From: Topomyia yanbarensis
Taxonomy: Eukaryota > Arthropoda > Insecta > Diptera > Culicidae
Length of the DNA: 64,000 bases
Direction of reading: 5' to 3'
Assembly (NCBI RefSeq): GCF_030247195.1
Contig: NC_080670.1
Span: 215,314,546 to 215,378,545 of the forward strand
Shown piece after piece: positions 23,641 to 37,115 of the stretch. A program made the translations under genes and the position numbers. The first letter of the stretch is position 1. Each line of letters begins with the position of its first letter. The notes under the pieces were generated by a model that saw nothing but the letters and a program-made list of their open reading frames with translations, ran no database searches and had not been told where the DNA came from.

Positions 23641-26600
23641 CCTTGAGTTGCAGCTATCTGAATATAGGTTCATCTATGTATGGAGAAGCAAAAATCCGGA
23701 TATGCAATTGCATTACTGCAGGGCAGTTACACATAAAATCATATGAAGTTCCGTAATCGGATTCACAAAGATCACCTGAATAATACACAGCACGTACATG
23801 GATATTATGTAGCTCTGGTCCTATATTAGATTTCTGTTCAGTGCTAGATTTATCCAAATAAAAAATATTCTAGGAATGCAATGAACAAATCTACAGTAAT
23901 ACGTCTGGTGTTCAGAATAATTCTGATTTGAGTAACAAACATATTTCCGAACGGATTTTAATGAAAAAATTCTTAATTTGAGCCTTTCTTGAAAAGTTGG
24001 AATTTTAATAAACCTTCATTCTAAGCCAAAAGGGGTAGATAAGCCAAATTATGGCAGTTGAGATTATTCTTTTGGAACATGTTTCCAAATGTTCGTTATC
24101 AGCAGTCCAACAGTATCAAAAGCGGACCAAGTATCAAATAGACATCCGGACCCACCATGCAGATCACTGTGACCTTTTTATCATATCCAATCCCCAAATA
24201 ACATTGCCTACTTCACTTTGCTAGACGCTATAAAACGCACTCAACAATGACGACAAACACCCTCTGTCTTTCGAGCTGCCCGTCAAGAAGACCGTTGCAC
24301 AGGTGACGACGAAGATACACCGGTTCGCGCCGGTCACGGTCCGTGGCCACGAAGGTTCCGAGCATGGCAACAAAGAAATGCTTTTACTGGGAATTTGTTC
24401 GAAAATAGTTTGAAATTTGAGTCATATCAAACAAACGTGAAAAACGCTTCTCGCACTTCTCCACCAGCTAATGCGCGTACAGAGGAGACGAGGATGGGGA
24501 TGACATTGAAATGCCTGCGAGTCCAATTAATTCAAACTGTCGCGCCGATATCAATTTACATAGTTGTTTGTTCTGGTGAAAAAAAACGCGCACAGCACCT
24601 ACCTACGGATATTTTTCGCAGGCTATCGTGCATTGCTCATACGCCCTACAAAACAGCGCATACTGAAAGAACCTCTCTGTGTTTGGAAGTTACAGCTGGC
24701 TGCTGTTGTAATACAAATGTAAACATAGCCCCTGTCAACCCGTGGATCACTACGGGGCGATCGATGGGGAGTTAATTAATCGAGAATGACACAACCGATA
24801 ACTGAACGGAATAAAGACGTGTGTCTCCACCGACGGTGTTGCTCTAATTGTGAAATGTAAACAAGTGCCAAGTGTGTGACTAATAGCGAACAGTTTGCCG
24901 GTGGGAGTATAATCGTGATAATGTATCTCCGGATCCTCCCCGTTCCCGTTGAAATCAGTCCAAGTATGTAGGCGAAATTTGAAACGATCGCTCACACTTG
25001 GGCGGTCGGGTTTGTGGCGATTTTGAATCCGCTGGAGGTCCAGGTTGCGGTTGGTATGCTGGGATGACAATCTCTCTAGCGCTCGGATGACTTCGGCTAG
25101 GTCGGGTTACACTTTCGCACATCACTGCTGGAATTTGCCAGGTTTCTAAACAGTTTCACTTGTACTTTTGTTTTTGTTTGTACGATGATACGCTGCGGTT
25201 TCATATTGCCTGTATCTGACTGACGAATGATGTTTTCTGTGCGGGATTTGTGCTGAGCGCTACAAAACTTCTGGAAGACTCGTGGAATAACGTGCTATGA
25301 AAAATTTCCCACTATTTGTGCTCCGTTGAGAATAAATTATGTATCCATTTCAGCATGTCAAAATTATTACTATGTGGGTTTCCAATACAATACACCGAAA
25401 TCGACATTTACCTGAAAAAAAGAAACAAAAATACTCGTTAGTGAAATTAAAATATTAAGATAAATCATAGTCTAGAGGAGAGGAGGTGGACAGCATAGAT
25501 GAAGCAAAAACAGTAAACCTATTAACATTTCAATGTAGTTGCTTTGAATTATTAATTTGTCTTTTTCGCTCTGGTCCGGTTAGAAATCACTTCAACAAAC
25601 AGAGCAAATCGCAATTTTAATTACCATATTCGATTGAGGTAAGTGTGTGGGTGGCAGGCGAGCGGTTGGTGTTGTTTTGTGTATACCTATATACAATTGA
25701 ACTTGAATCGCTGTCTAAGCAGAACTTGTCGAGATCGGTTTTTGTAATTTCCTATCTGATCCCGTCGCGTCGTTTTGACGTATATCGGTGCGCGGTGCGA
25801 CCGGTTTCAGCTGATACTTGATCCCCACACGCTCGGCGTAGGAAGATCCAATTCCGTGTGTGGGCGTGTGTTTCCGTGAACTGAAAAGTGCAAATTAACA
25901 TTTAACTGTCCTTGACATTAAAGTGGTCCACTTTTCACGCGCTGGCGCATTTTTTTTTCTAAATTGTTTATTACACAAGTCACACCTGCCTCTAATGACA
26001 ACTAATAAATCCAAGTTGATTGATCGTAACCAATTTGACTTAATAAATTTAATTAGAAACAGCCTTCGACGGTTTTTATTTCAGTTGATTGCTTGCCCAA
26101 AATAAAAAAGAAATCAATCAACGCAGACAGTAGCAACCGGCACCGAACGTAAGTTGGTGGCCCTTAAACCCAAATATGACCAACTGTCGGCGTGAGTAAC
26201 GATTTCACCCTTTTTACCCGCGCAATAATGTGCATCAGTTAATGAGACTCATACGAAAAGCACCTCAATATTTTTGAACCATTTTTTTCTCGCCTTTTGT
26301 TTCGATGAAGTAATAACATTACTTTCGTTTTCGCTCGAATCCATCAATGGAGGAAAATGGTTCGGTTTTGATTCGGTTCGCTCGGTCTTGTCGGATCTGG
26401 TCTGGTGGTAAGGAGGTTGTTTGTTTTGCTTAAGTTTTTTTTGCATTTTCTCAAATGAAATTAACATCTCGTCAAATTGTAAGGTGAAGCGCGGAGCTGT
26501 GATTCATTGTTCGAATCGTGATTCGAAGTATGTGTTTGGGAGGGTGAGAGGGGGGGGGGGGTGGTAGCGGTGGTATGAAACAGAAGACCGGTAGAATGAA

Positions 26601-27389
26601 GTGGCTTATCGTCATCGTTCCGCCCATTATTTGCGTGCTGTGAATTTGCAAAAGGCGCTCTTCTAGTTCACAGAGAAACCGTACAATTATCTACTGGGGC
26701 TTCCTTAGGAAATGCGATATTTTACAAGACTGATGTAGTACTACATTTTTCGTTAACTAAATAATGAAATAAATTCTGAATTAGACATAAATCTGTAACC
26801 AAGTAATCGAAAATTGTTTCATATTTTGTAGTATTTCAAAGTAACGTGTCATCCATAGAAAAAAAATGCGGTGGTAATACGCATTGTTATGTTTGAGTGG
26901 GGTACAGTATCTGTTCATTAACATTTGAAAACCTGTGAAAATGAAGAGATTTTATCTTTTGGCAATGGAGTAGTATACTGCCGCCCAACGCATAAGTGTC
27001 CTATGTTCATATATAGATTATCTCATAAAATGTGAGAATAATTATCTCATATCATATCATATAGCGGCGAAGTTGGTCTGGTCCTATTTATCAACTTTTG
27101 ATACGACTTTGTCAGTCTGCTGTTTTATATAAAATTCTTATCGGAATATATCTATTGAATGTAATCATCGGCAGTTCTTTGAATTCCGAATCGATCATTT
27201 GGAGTATTATAAACGGTAAACATGTAATTATTGCGACAAAATAAGTTTCCTATCAAATCTAATTGGTGAATAACCTGTTAGGGTCCAACCGCTAAATAAA
27301 CAAGTAAAAATTAAATCTCATGGATTTATTGGATGTGTCGGTACAATTCTCAACACTATTGCTTCACGCCGTCCATAAGAACTTCAATA

Positions 27390-27760
27390 CAGTGAAGACC
27401 AGATTTTTTCTACCGCCGATTATATCAGCTTCTTATGAAAATTGATAGTTTGATGGGCTCTAGCAAACGAACCAACTTGAATTCAAGTAAATCCGTGCAT
27501 ATTTTTCTTATCTTAGAGATCCGAAATATGCAAAAAAAAAAAAAATTAATTTTTTTTATAAATTTTGCACTGTCATACCCCCTTAAGGGAAATTTAGACT
27601 AAATAATCGGAAAGGGTTATGAGGCTATATCTATGGACTAAAGAAGTGTATTTTAAGCCGGTTTCTTAAAAAGAAAAAAATACATGTCCCGATTTTATCA
27701 ATGTCCCAGTTTTATCAGCCTAAAATTCACCAAGAGGCTGATAAAAACAGATCTTCACTA
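27390..27760. mobile_element. MITE, family 2 copy 2, TA target duplication
   Basis: The element starts CAGTGAAGACCAGATTTTTT and ends AAACAGATCTTCACTA, an imperfect inverted repeat, and is flanked by TA (27388-27389 and 27761-27762). It shares most of its interior with the copy at 7583-7975. The CAGTG terminus and TA duplication point to a non-autonomous Tc1/mariner-type element. Confidence 0.75.
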
Positions 27761-27762
27761 TA

Positions 27763-28729
27763 TTCATATTCAGGCCTTTTAGTCATTTTTCATCCAAATC
27801 CTAAGTATGTCACTTGCGTTCTTTACCTACTCCTTGATCATTCTGAGATCCTACTTCATCATGGCCGAAAAGGTTTCGATTGGATGAACTTCATGTCAAA
27901 TGCATCGACTTAGTCTCATACCATTCCAGTCCACTATCAGAATAGTGACATGACGCTTAATCCGGCTCAAAAAGGTTTTTTTTTTCATTTTGTTGCTTTA
28001 AAACTGGCAAAAGACGATTTTGGGGGAATACAGTTTTGTAAATTTCAGCCTTGATGGTGTCTTTTGCGACGTAAGTTTTTCTCCGCTTTCCACAGGTACA
28101 GATTGCCTGCCAAATAAAATATTTCGATGCAAATTTCAACATTCTTTTAATTACAAAAGGCAGCTGATCCTTAAATCTTTTTAGTATTTTTTGAGATGGC
28201 TGGATTCGGGATTTTGAGGTGTTTTTTTAATAAACGATGTGGATTCCCAAATGTGGATCCACATTTTGAATGCTAGTGTACATTTTTTTCACGCGGATCC
28301 AATTCTTTCACTTTTATCTCAGCCGCCTTACTTTCAGTTTACACCTGAAAGGATTTTTTTCGGGCTGGAACGACTGCAGAGTTTTGCTAATTGGAGCTCA
28401 GTCCGTCCCGTGAGGGAAATTTTTGCAAAACTGACCAAGGTTGGCACCTACCAAATAGACATCGTTCCTCGGGTGAAGTCGGAAAGGAAGTAAAATCATT
28501 GACCTCGAGCTTTGCGTGTACATTTTTTTTAATCCGATATATAGGGTCCAATCTGGCCAACAGACCTCATTCGCGTATACAGAACAACTGTTTTATCTCC
28601 ATGGTCTTTAAACGAAATTTGAAAATAATCGCTCTAGACGATATCAGGAAAATTTAGTATCTGAATTGTTGAACTATGGGTTCCATCCTCTTCAGGCTCA
28701 CTGCAAGCAGTACCTAAGTAACGATCAAT
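27763..28729. other. Stretch without recognised genes
   Basis: Nothing supported was found. A plus-strand frame at 28239-28493 contains RLQSFANWSS, faintly like a jockey RT segment, but the context does not fit and I do not call it. Confidence 0.3.
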
Positions 28730-29460
28730 AGCGGCTTCACGTATGGGCGTTCGATTGTGCCTAACATCTTACATAACAGTGGAACGCCGCGCTCGAACCG
28801 ATGTTATTTACACAGACTTATCTGTCGCTTTTGACAAAGTGAACCATGCTATAACAATCGCTAAAATGGAAATATGCAATCAACGGTAATTTGTTGCATC
28901 TATCCCGATCCCATCTTACAGATCGCGGAATAGTGATTGTCATTGGAGATTATCAGGTACCTACATTTATTTCAACGTCAGGAGTATCCCAGGGAAGTCA
29001 CTTGGGACCGTTGATGTTTCTGCTTTACTTCAACGACGTTCATCTTGTTTTGAAGACTCCACTCTTGTCCTTCGCAGACGATTTCAAGATGTCTCTTCTG
29101 AAGATTATAGATTACTCTAACAAGAGTTGGAAACCTTCGCTGATTGGTGTAGCTCGAACCGAATGTGTGAAAATCTGAAGAAGTGCTCGGTGATCTCATT
29201 CTCACAAAAAGACCCGATTTGTTTAAACTAACGTAGTAGACAGAAATACAGAAATTGAACGTGTTCGTCACGTAAATGATCTAGGAGTGATATTAGATTC
29301 GCAATTTACGTTTAACAGCATTGCACTTGTAGCGTGCTATAAAATTTCAATTGTCAATGGATTTTCACGCTTTGCACTTTGTAAACTGCCGTGGTGATTC
29401 TGTCCGTCTGTTCGAAGGATTACAGCAAGGGATTTGTTCGTTGCTGAAGCTTTGTGAGGC
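28730..29460 (+). mobile_element. Jockey-type LINE reverse-transcriptase fragment (pseudogene)
   Basis: Plus-strand frames carry ordered RT motifs: SGFTYGRS (compare HGFRPGRST) near 28735, VIYTDLSVAFDKVNHA (catalytic motif A, the D after YT) near 28820, SGVSQGSHLGPLMFLLYFND at about 28978-29037, LLSFADDFKM (catalytic FADD) at about 29065-29095, then WCSSNRMC and KCSVISFSQKDPI to about 29215, and VNDLGVILDSQFTF near 29300. The spacing and wording are those of jockey-superfamily elements. The frame shifts near 28880 and near 29140, and stop codons occur, so it is inactive. It keeps the catalytic aspartates better than the other LINE fragments here. Confidence 0.85.
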
Positions 29461-32400
29461 CATCTGGATTAACCAGCCGCCGTGGAACAGATTAACATAA
29501 ATACGCATAGATCCATTATTAATCTACAAAGGATCTTCAACTTCAGTTTCCAACTTTAATATGTCTCACCAAACTACGCGTTTTCGCTATTATGGGATCT
29601 AAAATTAACACGCTAACTTCGGCTGAATCTTTTATAATCTATCATATATTTTTTTGAGCTCTTTGTTATAAGTATTTTTACGAACATTTCGTAACAATTT
29701 GACTGTTAGTAAAGGATTAGAATTTAGGGCTGTGCAATGCTTGTTGGAGTATATAAGACCAATACAAATACAAGTATGACATCATTGTTAAATTCCACCA
29801 GAACAATCTCACCCCACTGGATTATTCTAAATTCTTCCCTCGAAGACGACGAATCCCTAGAATCTACCTGAAACGAATATTCATTTGAATTAGCTTGGCA
29901 TTAGCTCAGTACCATCAGATGGGATTAATTTTATAAAATCTTTAATCTTTATAGCTCCCATTTAATCAATAGATGACCTTATGACTAAAAAATGCTATTT
30001 TTCAAACATGAAACATCCACCATCGTTCCACTCATACCAAATTATGCGCATTTTTCCTGCATATTCGATTCTCTAGATAGTTACTCAGACCATCGCCAAC
30101 CAAAAACAAAGCGCAGCAAAGTGTAGAATAGAATTAACAGAGCAAGTTTGGAATCTATCGACGACGAACAATCTTTCGCTATAAATGTCAGTCTACTAAA
30201 ACAAATATTGTTCATACAATAAAAATAGAGCAATTCGAGAATAAAATAATTTTAAATCTTAACTTCCCGTACTCTTTTTGTTTTTGGTATTCTTGGCCAT
30301 TTTTGCATTTTGGATATTTCTGATGTTTACTATCTTTACTTGTTTGGTTCTTATTTGCTGTTTTACATTTTTTGGAATTTCTACAATTACAGATATATTT
30401 ATTTTTATTGTGATTTTTGATGTACTACTTACATTTTTCTACTTACGTTTGGTAGTTTTACCTTTCATGCTATTGTCGTTATTTTTGCATTACATTAGTT
30501 ATTATTGCTGTTGTGCTATTCCTATTTATTTTGACTATTTGGGATATTTGTAATTCTCGCGCTATTTTTATTTCATTTCATTTATCTTTTTTTTTATTTT
30601 TACCTTTATACAGCCGTTTTTTTTAATATTTTGCCTTTTTTATTAGATGTTTGTGGTATGTTAAGCTTTTGGCTGCTACTTTTTCGATTTGCTCCATTCT
30701 ATTATTTATTTCATGGACAAGTCAACAAGTCCATGAAATAAATGTGTTGCAGTGACCATAAAATCTTATATCCATTCTATTATTGTTTTCGTTGTTGCCC
30801 GATCTTACATTTTTGGCAAGGTTTACTCTTTTTACAAAAAAAAAATTGTATGATTTTCCTAAATACCTTCAACTCTCAGAAACCCATGGAGAACGTAAGT
30901 GAAATTACGATAACTATCGTTTTTGTTTGTGAATAGCCATGTAATAGCTGCTCATTTTTACGTCACCAGAACGTGCGATGTGAAAACAAAAGTTCGAAAA
31001 TTCTAATGTTTAAATTACTCAAAACACTTCAAAGAAAATTCAACTTTCTCCACGGTGCCAATGGAACGTCGTATTCATCGACTATATTCAGGTAGCATAA
31101 ACTCTGTTAGACATACATAATAGTCGAAAAACGAAAAATGTAACTAAGTTATGTGTAGGACCTTCATGCAGGAAAATACGCATTGTTGTGCATAAGTGAG
31201 CTGACGATCAGACGTGAGTTCAATTCCATCTCCTTTTGTGAGGGTAGCATATTGAATTGTCAAGTATCGGACTAAAATCCTTTAACATGACTTTATCTAA
31301 ATTGTCACAATTCTAATCGATCCAATGTCTTCAAATGAAAGAAACACTGAAGGTTCAATTCAAGTCAATTGAAGGTCATAAATCACAGACCTAAGCAAAT
31401 TACACTCAGAAGAAAGACAACCGCCAAGTTGAAGAATGAATGAGTACCATGTCGTGCAAAGCCGAGTATAAAATAACGGTAGTTCGTGCTACCAGCGACT
31501 CGTTATTCAATTAAAAAATAGTCTAATATCATTTCAAATCGCCGTCGCAGCCCATCAGAGGGTATTGAACCTTCGAACAATAAAAACCAGGTTCCCAACA
31601 ATGCGGGTATGCATTTCATGATGACTACTAATCGATGACACGTCATTCCGTTACATTTCCCCTCCATCGTGCGTGTTTTTTTTATTGCATTAGAAGTGCA
31701 ATGAAACGCTAAGCTATTTAACAATAGTATGTACAGTGACTCAAAACAGATAACGCTACAATTGGTTCATGCCGTTGTTCGTGATCGAGAAACACACCTC
31801 CTTCTACCGGTACGAATCCATAAAAATCAATCGGGTCACTTGATGACGCTTATTTCTATCCTCGGGAAGCTAAAGTTTACATAACCTCTAATTTTGTTTT
31901 CAGGTGATTTTTCTTCAATTTTCGCATCATCTAATTTCATTCGATTGGGCACGCGTTCCGGTTGATTCCCTGCAGAACATCACCGCGCTCTTTCGTCATG
32001 ACAGACAGCTGGCACGGGCTAAGTGATTTCAATTAAACTTATTTGTCGCTTTCTGTTCCCACTTGCCGCACTTTTCAATTAAGCTGCGCATCCGCAAGTA
32101 ATTTCCGAGAAAAAAAATCCACGGTTTTCTTCATGTAACCGTGATTTATCACCGCACAAACACACGCGCAGCAATAAACATTCGGCAAACCATCAACGCC
32201 GCATTCGCATACGTTGCCACAAAAAAAAAGTTCAAAGCTCATCTTACAAAAAGGCCACACGAATGCCCCCCGCGAAAACAGGAGGGCAAAATAGTATAAA
32301 CAGGAAAATCGTGGGAAAACGACGCCACATTTGCAACAATTGTGTTATTGCGCTTTTTGCGCAATAATTGTTCATTCGCCTGAACGCTCACTTAATCATC

Positions 32401-33769
32401 ACTTTCCGCCTCGTGGCGGTGCTTTTATTTCGATGCTCGCATTCTTACCTCCCCCTTTTCTTACAGACTATTGCCGCTTAGTATATCATATGTAGGAAAT
32501 GGCGAATGATTCAACCTACACAGGTCTACCGGCGATAGTCTGAAAAGAATTTACGAAACCGGGTAACTAGTTTAGAGGGTCTATAGTTAGGCTCTTCACT
32601 TTCAATCGCTTGCTTGGTTGGCTCTCTTCGTGCACCCGTTTGTTTTTTGTAAAGTTTGTGCTAGACACCTAACAACATATAATTGAGCCGAGCTCACGTG
32701 GACCAAACGATGTTATCACGTGGTAATTGGCAGTTACCGTAGTAGGCACTTTCATCTGCCACCGTCAGCTAGTCACAGACAAACGGACGGTTCCAAAGCA
32801 ATGGATCGGTTTCCTTTAAACAACCAAGTCAAAAACTGTTCCGAAAAATACTGGTGCTGTATGACCAGTGATCTATACAGCCATAAAGTCACGTCTATAA
32901 AGCTATTATCCACTGTATCCACGGTTACTAGCGAAAATTCACACAATCTCTCATCTTCTCATCAACTTCCAGTGGTCCATTAGCGGTAGTACTTTGCGCT
33001 GGCTGGTGTTGTTTAGATTGATGATTTCGCGCGGCAAGGGGAAAATCCCTACAAAGCAATGAGTCAGGCAATTGGCCTTAGGTCAGCGCACAAATCAGTT
33101 TAGGTTCATAACAACACCAATCTTCTCGTTGGCGCGTGTTTTGTTGATCGATCGTCGTTGTTGTACTCAGTTAGAAGTTTCAAAAATGGTAAAAATTTGA
33201 CCCTCATGACCGAAAAATATCGAAAGAAAGAGAGAGACAAACACGTGTTATTTTCCCAATCGATCTAAAGAATGGTGCGAGCATATGCTGAAGCATCGAT
33301 ATAGGATAGGGACTGCAACCGAGATAATTGAGAACATCTGTTTCTACTGGCTTGCACGTGATGGGGTGCGGGAACCGGTGAAGTGATCTGTGACATTGAA
33401 TAGCCATAATATGAGCTGCAGCGACAGTTCCAACCCGGAAGTGGTACTTAGGGTGTTTCAAAATTATACGTTACTTGGTTGAAACATTGTTGGTTTTTAT
33501 CGTTTGTTAGTTAGGGTTGAATGGGTTTACGGCGGTGTTTATATTTTAAGGGGTGTCTATGGCAACATAGAAACTGTCGACAAACTTAAACCAAATTGTT
33601 TAAAACTATTCAAAATACATTGATTAGGCTTACAGTTTAGAAAGCCCATCTGGAAGGTCGTCGAATATTTTTATTAGAGTTGTCAGGCGGGCGTAAGGAC
33701 TTCACGTGGAAATGAACGTTTATTTGTGTGCGCTTGAGACCGCGTTATCAGATTATAAGAGCAGTGGCG
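29461..33769. other. Stretch without recognised genes, partly T-rich
   Basis: The 30240-30720 portion is T-rich and low in complexity, so its hydrophobic open frame (30278-30553) is a compositional artefact. A perfect 15-bp inverted repeat lies at 30704-30743. The rest (30900-33760) is mixed-composition sequence with no recognised exon, repeat or RNA gene. Confidence 0.35.
30704..30743. repeat. Perfect 15-bp inverted repeat with 10-bp loop
   Basis: ATTTATTTCATGGAC (30704-30718) is the exact reverse complement of GTCCATGAAATAAAT (30729-30743), with AAGTCAACAA between. It can form a strong short hairpin on either strand and sits at the right end of a T-rich tract. Confidence 0.8.
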
Positions 33770-34060
33770 TTCACTAAATCATCGGGGCGTTTTCAAAATT
33801 TTGAACGTAGTTGTGCGATGATGATCGCGATCGCATGTTCGTCTTAATGTGTATCATCGCGAGAACCTCGAGCATTTGTATGTTAATTGTTCGATCGCGT
33901 GGGCGTTTATATAACGCTTGTGTGCATAGCTTCGAGTGCATAAATTCGATTTTCACTCAGCCTGCTTCATATGATGGAAGAGAAAATGCCGCCCATTTTA
34001 GTTTACGAAGTGTATGCAAAGGAAATTGTAGAAGTCTACTTTCTCATCTCGATCAGATCA
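33770..34060 (+). repeat. Dispersed repeat of the 'CGAGCGTTTGTATGTT' family, copy 1
   Basis: This shares the order of several words with copies at 52098-52450 and 56044-56790: an ATCGCGA-like segment, CTCGAGCATTTGTATGTTAA, a TTCGATCGCGTGGGCGTTTAT segment (interrupted or altered elsewhere), and a later CAKATGATGGAAGAGAA-like end. No conserved reading frame or termini were found, so the class is unknown. Confidence 0.5.
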
Positions 34061-36420
34061 GAAGCTAAAATTGCGATGTTTGTGAACAGTTAAGTTTAAC
34101 AAAAGAACAAGTTGTACGTTACAATAATGTGCTGTCCACATTTACCACGCCCGTGCTATAAGCAAGCAACACTAACGAAATACAAGCTACCCCAAACCGG
34201 TGTAACAAATAAAGCATTGTTACTTGCGGTATCGATCATTTTTTCATGAGGTAAAATGTGAAGAATTTACCTCCATCTCCTGTCTGTACGGCGGGATGTT
34301 TCAAAGGCCGTTTTCACTGCCAAACTACTTCAATCTCTAATCGACTGTTCCGAACTTCTACAACTTTTTGACATCGACATTCGTCGTCATAGCCTTTCGT
34401 ATTCCGGTAACCAGAAAAAAATGGCTGTAATGGACCTTTCGTCAGTATGTTGTTAAGTAATCGTTTCTGAGCTCATTGTATTCTTAACTGTAGTCTAGTG
34501 CTAGTTCCAAGTTATAGGGATTATGCTGTTAGTTTTAATTGTAGTTATAGGTGCCGAAAAGTATCATTTGGACGTCTATTATCTGTTGATATAAAAGATA
34601 AGGAGGTTTTGTGCCTACTGGAGAGAAAGATAAGCCAAAATTCAGCTCCAGCGGGCTTTTCCCTGCTCTCAAATAAACAAAAGAAATAAATCAATCTGGT
34701 TTCGATGTGCACGGGAAGCTTGTGTTGTCGATCAGCCGCTTGTGGACACTGTCCAAATGTTACACCCTACTTGTCAAGGAAAATATTTGTAATAGTTTGT
34801 CCTGAAGATGAAGGGATACTCCCTTTGAAATTTTGACATTAACGCGAACTAAATGTTTTGTGATTGAAACCTGAGACCATCTTTGAATCTATGGCCGCCT
34901 GTTCTAAATATTCTTAGTCCAATCTGTCTTCGTCTTCACGAAGAGCAACATTTCTAAACGGTGGAAAATGCAGCTTAGACTGGCGGAAGTAGTCGTCATA
35001 CAATTTCACCACACACGTAATGCTTGAATGAATGAAAACTTTGTTATGGATAACAATATGCAACACATTGTTGAGCATGAGTGTTGGAATGAAGATATCC
35101 ATTTATATACAACGACGATAAGATTGATATGCTTCTGCAAGATTTATTCCGCGTACTAGCACGTACTTACAACCACCGTGGCGGATTACAGAGTGGTTTA
35201 GTCCGTTACGTTTGAAACCTCGTCCCGGGTATTTCTAACGGCGTTCCTATTGTAAGAAAGGGAATGACGAAAACTATGCCTTCTTAACTTTCAAAAAAAT
35301 AGGTGTTACCAATTCTCAAACCACGCTGTGCACGTATAAAAAACAGACCCTTATGTGTCAGTTCTGTAACAAGGACACTACGGGAAATCATGTACAAAAA
35401 CATCTAACGCAGCAACATCAACTACAAGCAACCCGAGCAAATTTTCATGGGTTCAAACATCATACAACCGCATAAAAATAGCATGAAGATGATCTGCGCC
35501 GTGTTCTCAAAAACCCATGAATACATGAGAACATGGTTTTCATATGGGATCTCCCAGATCATAGTGATGGTATTTTCGTGGGTTAACCCATTTCAATTAT
35601 AATTATAATACCATGCAGTGAGGGTGAATTTGGATCATGAGAATGGGGAAATTATGGGCTTTACGTCTACTCTGGAAACCCAATACAGATTCCTCGTTAA
35701 CATCAACTAAATGACAAACAACCGCTGTTGCTGCTCAGACTCCAACGAGCTCCGGAACAGCTAAACTTGAAGCTTTTCGATTATTGTCATGTGCCTACTA
35801 TCAACAAATCAACAGTCAGTAGTATAGAGCTTCCATTTCTAGAAAGTTTTCGGTTTCCCGGGAATCGAGAAATGAATTAGTGATCTCTGGGGACATCCCA
35901 GGAATACAAAAAAATAACAAAATCTTGGAAACAAAACTATTAATTGCAAAGTTCGTAAAACCGATTGATTGCATGTATAACGGCGCTAAAGGGGTTCCCA
36001 GATATCGATTTGGTGGACTACAAATAATTGAATCATTCGATAACCTGTCACTAAGTTTATGTAACATCTACTTCTTTTGAGCGATTTTTCTAGGATTTAT
36101 AACCATAATTGGGGAAACACGATTACCATTGAGACGGTAAACAGAGCATAGCTGATTGAGTTGCGATACAGTATATCGAATTCGTTTAGTCAAAATAGGA
36201 TCAGCATCTTTCCGTATTAGGATTCTCACTGGAAGGGAAGTGCTTTCCTTTTTGCATTCGGGCGAGTATTCCGACAGCGCGATCCATATGCCATTAAAAA
36301 TATTTCATCCTCGAAAGCAGTAAAATAATTTAGAAGTGCAAGATTTTGGATAAAGTCGGCAATCTGTACATCTTTTAGCTCGTTTCTCTACATCCAATAT
36401 TTCAAAAATCGCTGCATTTT

Positions 36421-36489
36421 CTGATAAAAGTGATATTACATTCCTGATAAAAGTGATATTACATTCCTGATAAAAGTGATATTACATTC
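36421..36489. repeat. Tandem repeat, 23 bp x 3
   Basis: Three exact head-to-tail copies of a 23-bp unit beginning CTGATAAAAGTGATATTACA occupy 36421-36489. The exact identity of the units implies a recent expansion. Confidence 0.95.
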
Positions 36490-37017
36490 CCGGCCTTATA
36501 TCCATGGGTCGAAATATGCATTCGAACCGACAAAAATATGTTTGAACATATTCTGGTTATAGTTGTTGTATGCGACTAATCTGCTACAGAATTAATCGAT
36601 TTATGCGACTACTGGCTAATATTTTTAGAGACGACCTCAAATGCACGAGGAATGTTTGTAACGGGTCGCCGGATTCACGATAGAGCTATCACCTTCCTTC
36701 TCCAGAGCTGAAAATTTTCACATTTATGGATGTAATAAAAATACGTACAAATAGATTCTGGTGATCGCTGGGGAATGTATACACACATGCACACAGAAGA
36801 TATTGATCTCAAGCTTCCTAATTAAAAAATGCTGCTTTATCAAATTGTATTAATTATTTGACAGTCAATTGAAATTTTTAATGCCGTTCATTCGCATTCA
36901 CGATCTTATCCTTGACGTAATATTTCTTATATAAGTGACTACTATAGTGCTTTGCTAATAAATCAAAAAAAAAATTTTAATCAGATAAGTCTTTTGAAAA
37001 AAAAATGGTAAATCTTC

Positions 37018-37115
37018 TGCCCGGAATTTCCGAATCTCGGGAATGAAAAAAAAAATTTCTCAAGATTCGGGAATTCCGGGAAAAACGAAAATCCTGAGAT
37101 TCCCGGGAAATATAT
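37018..37115. repeat. Imperfect palindrome cluster of CCCGGAAT/ATTCCGGG
   Basis: CCCGGAATTTCCGAATCTCG on the left pairs imperfectly with AAGATTCGGGAATTCCGGG on the right, and a third related piece, GAGATTCCCGGGAAAT, follows. The segment is likely to fold back on itself. It may be the relic of a small palindromic mobile element. Confidence 0.6.

Larger units (their letters stand above)
21151..27389. other. Long stretch without recognised genes
   Basis: No protein domain, tRNA or intact mobile element was recognised. Local structures are a 14-bp perfect inverted repeat at 22623-22667, a short (GT)n run near 22423, a diverged tandem repeat at 23405-23640, and a G run near 26550-26561. The sequence GTACATGGATATTATGTAGC occurs at about 22398 and again at about 23796, so the two flanks may share a repeat family. 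The longest open frame (24395-24775, plus, 126 codons) has no recognised similarity and is probably chance. A less AT-rich patch lies at 24240-24400. Confidence 0.35.

Noticed and set aside
23323..23673. 116-codon minus-strand open frame
   Set aside because: It is produced by the tandem repeat at 23405-23640.
24395..24775. 126-codon plus-strand open frame
   Set aside because: It lacks recognisable motifs and has no support from splice signals or neighbours.
28239..28493. Upstream part of the jockey RT (RLQSFANWSS)
   Set aside because: The motif would belong downstream of the catalytic FADD, not upstream, and the rest of the frame does not match.
36421..36489. CRISPR-like array
   Set aside because: The three 23-bp units are contiguous with no spacers, so it is a plain tandem repeat in a eukaryotic intron.
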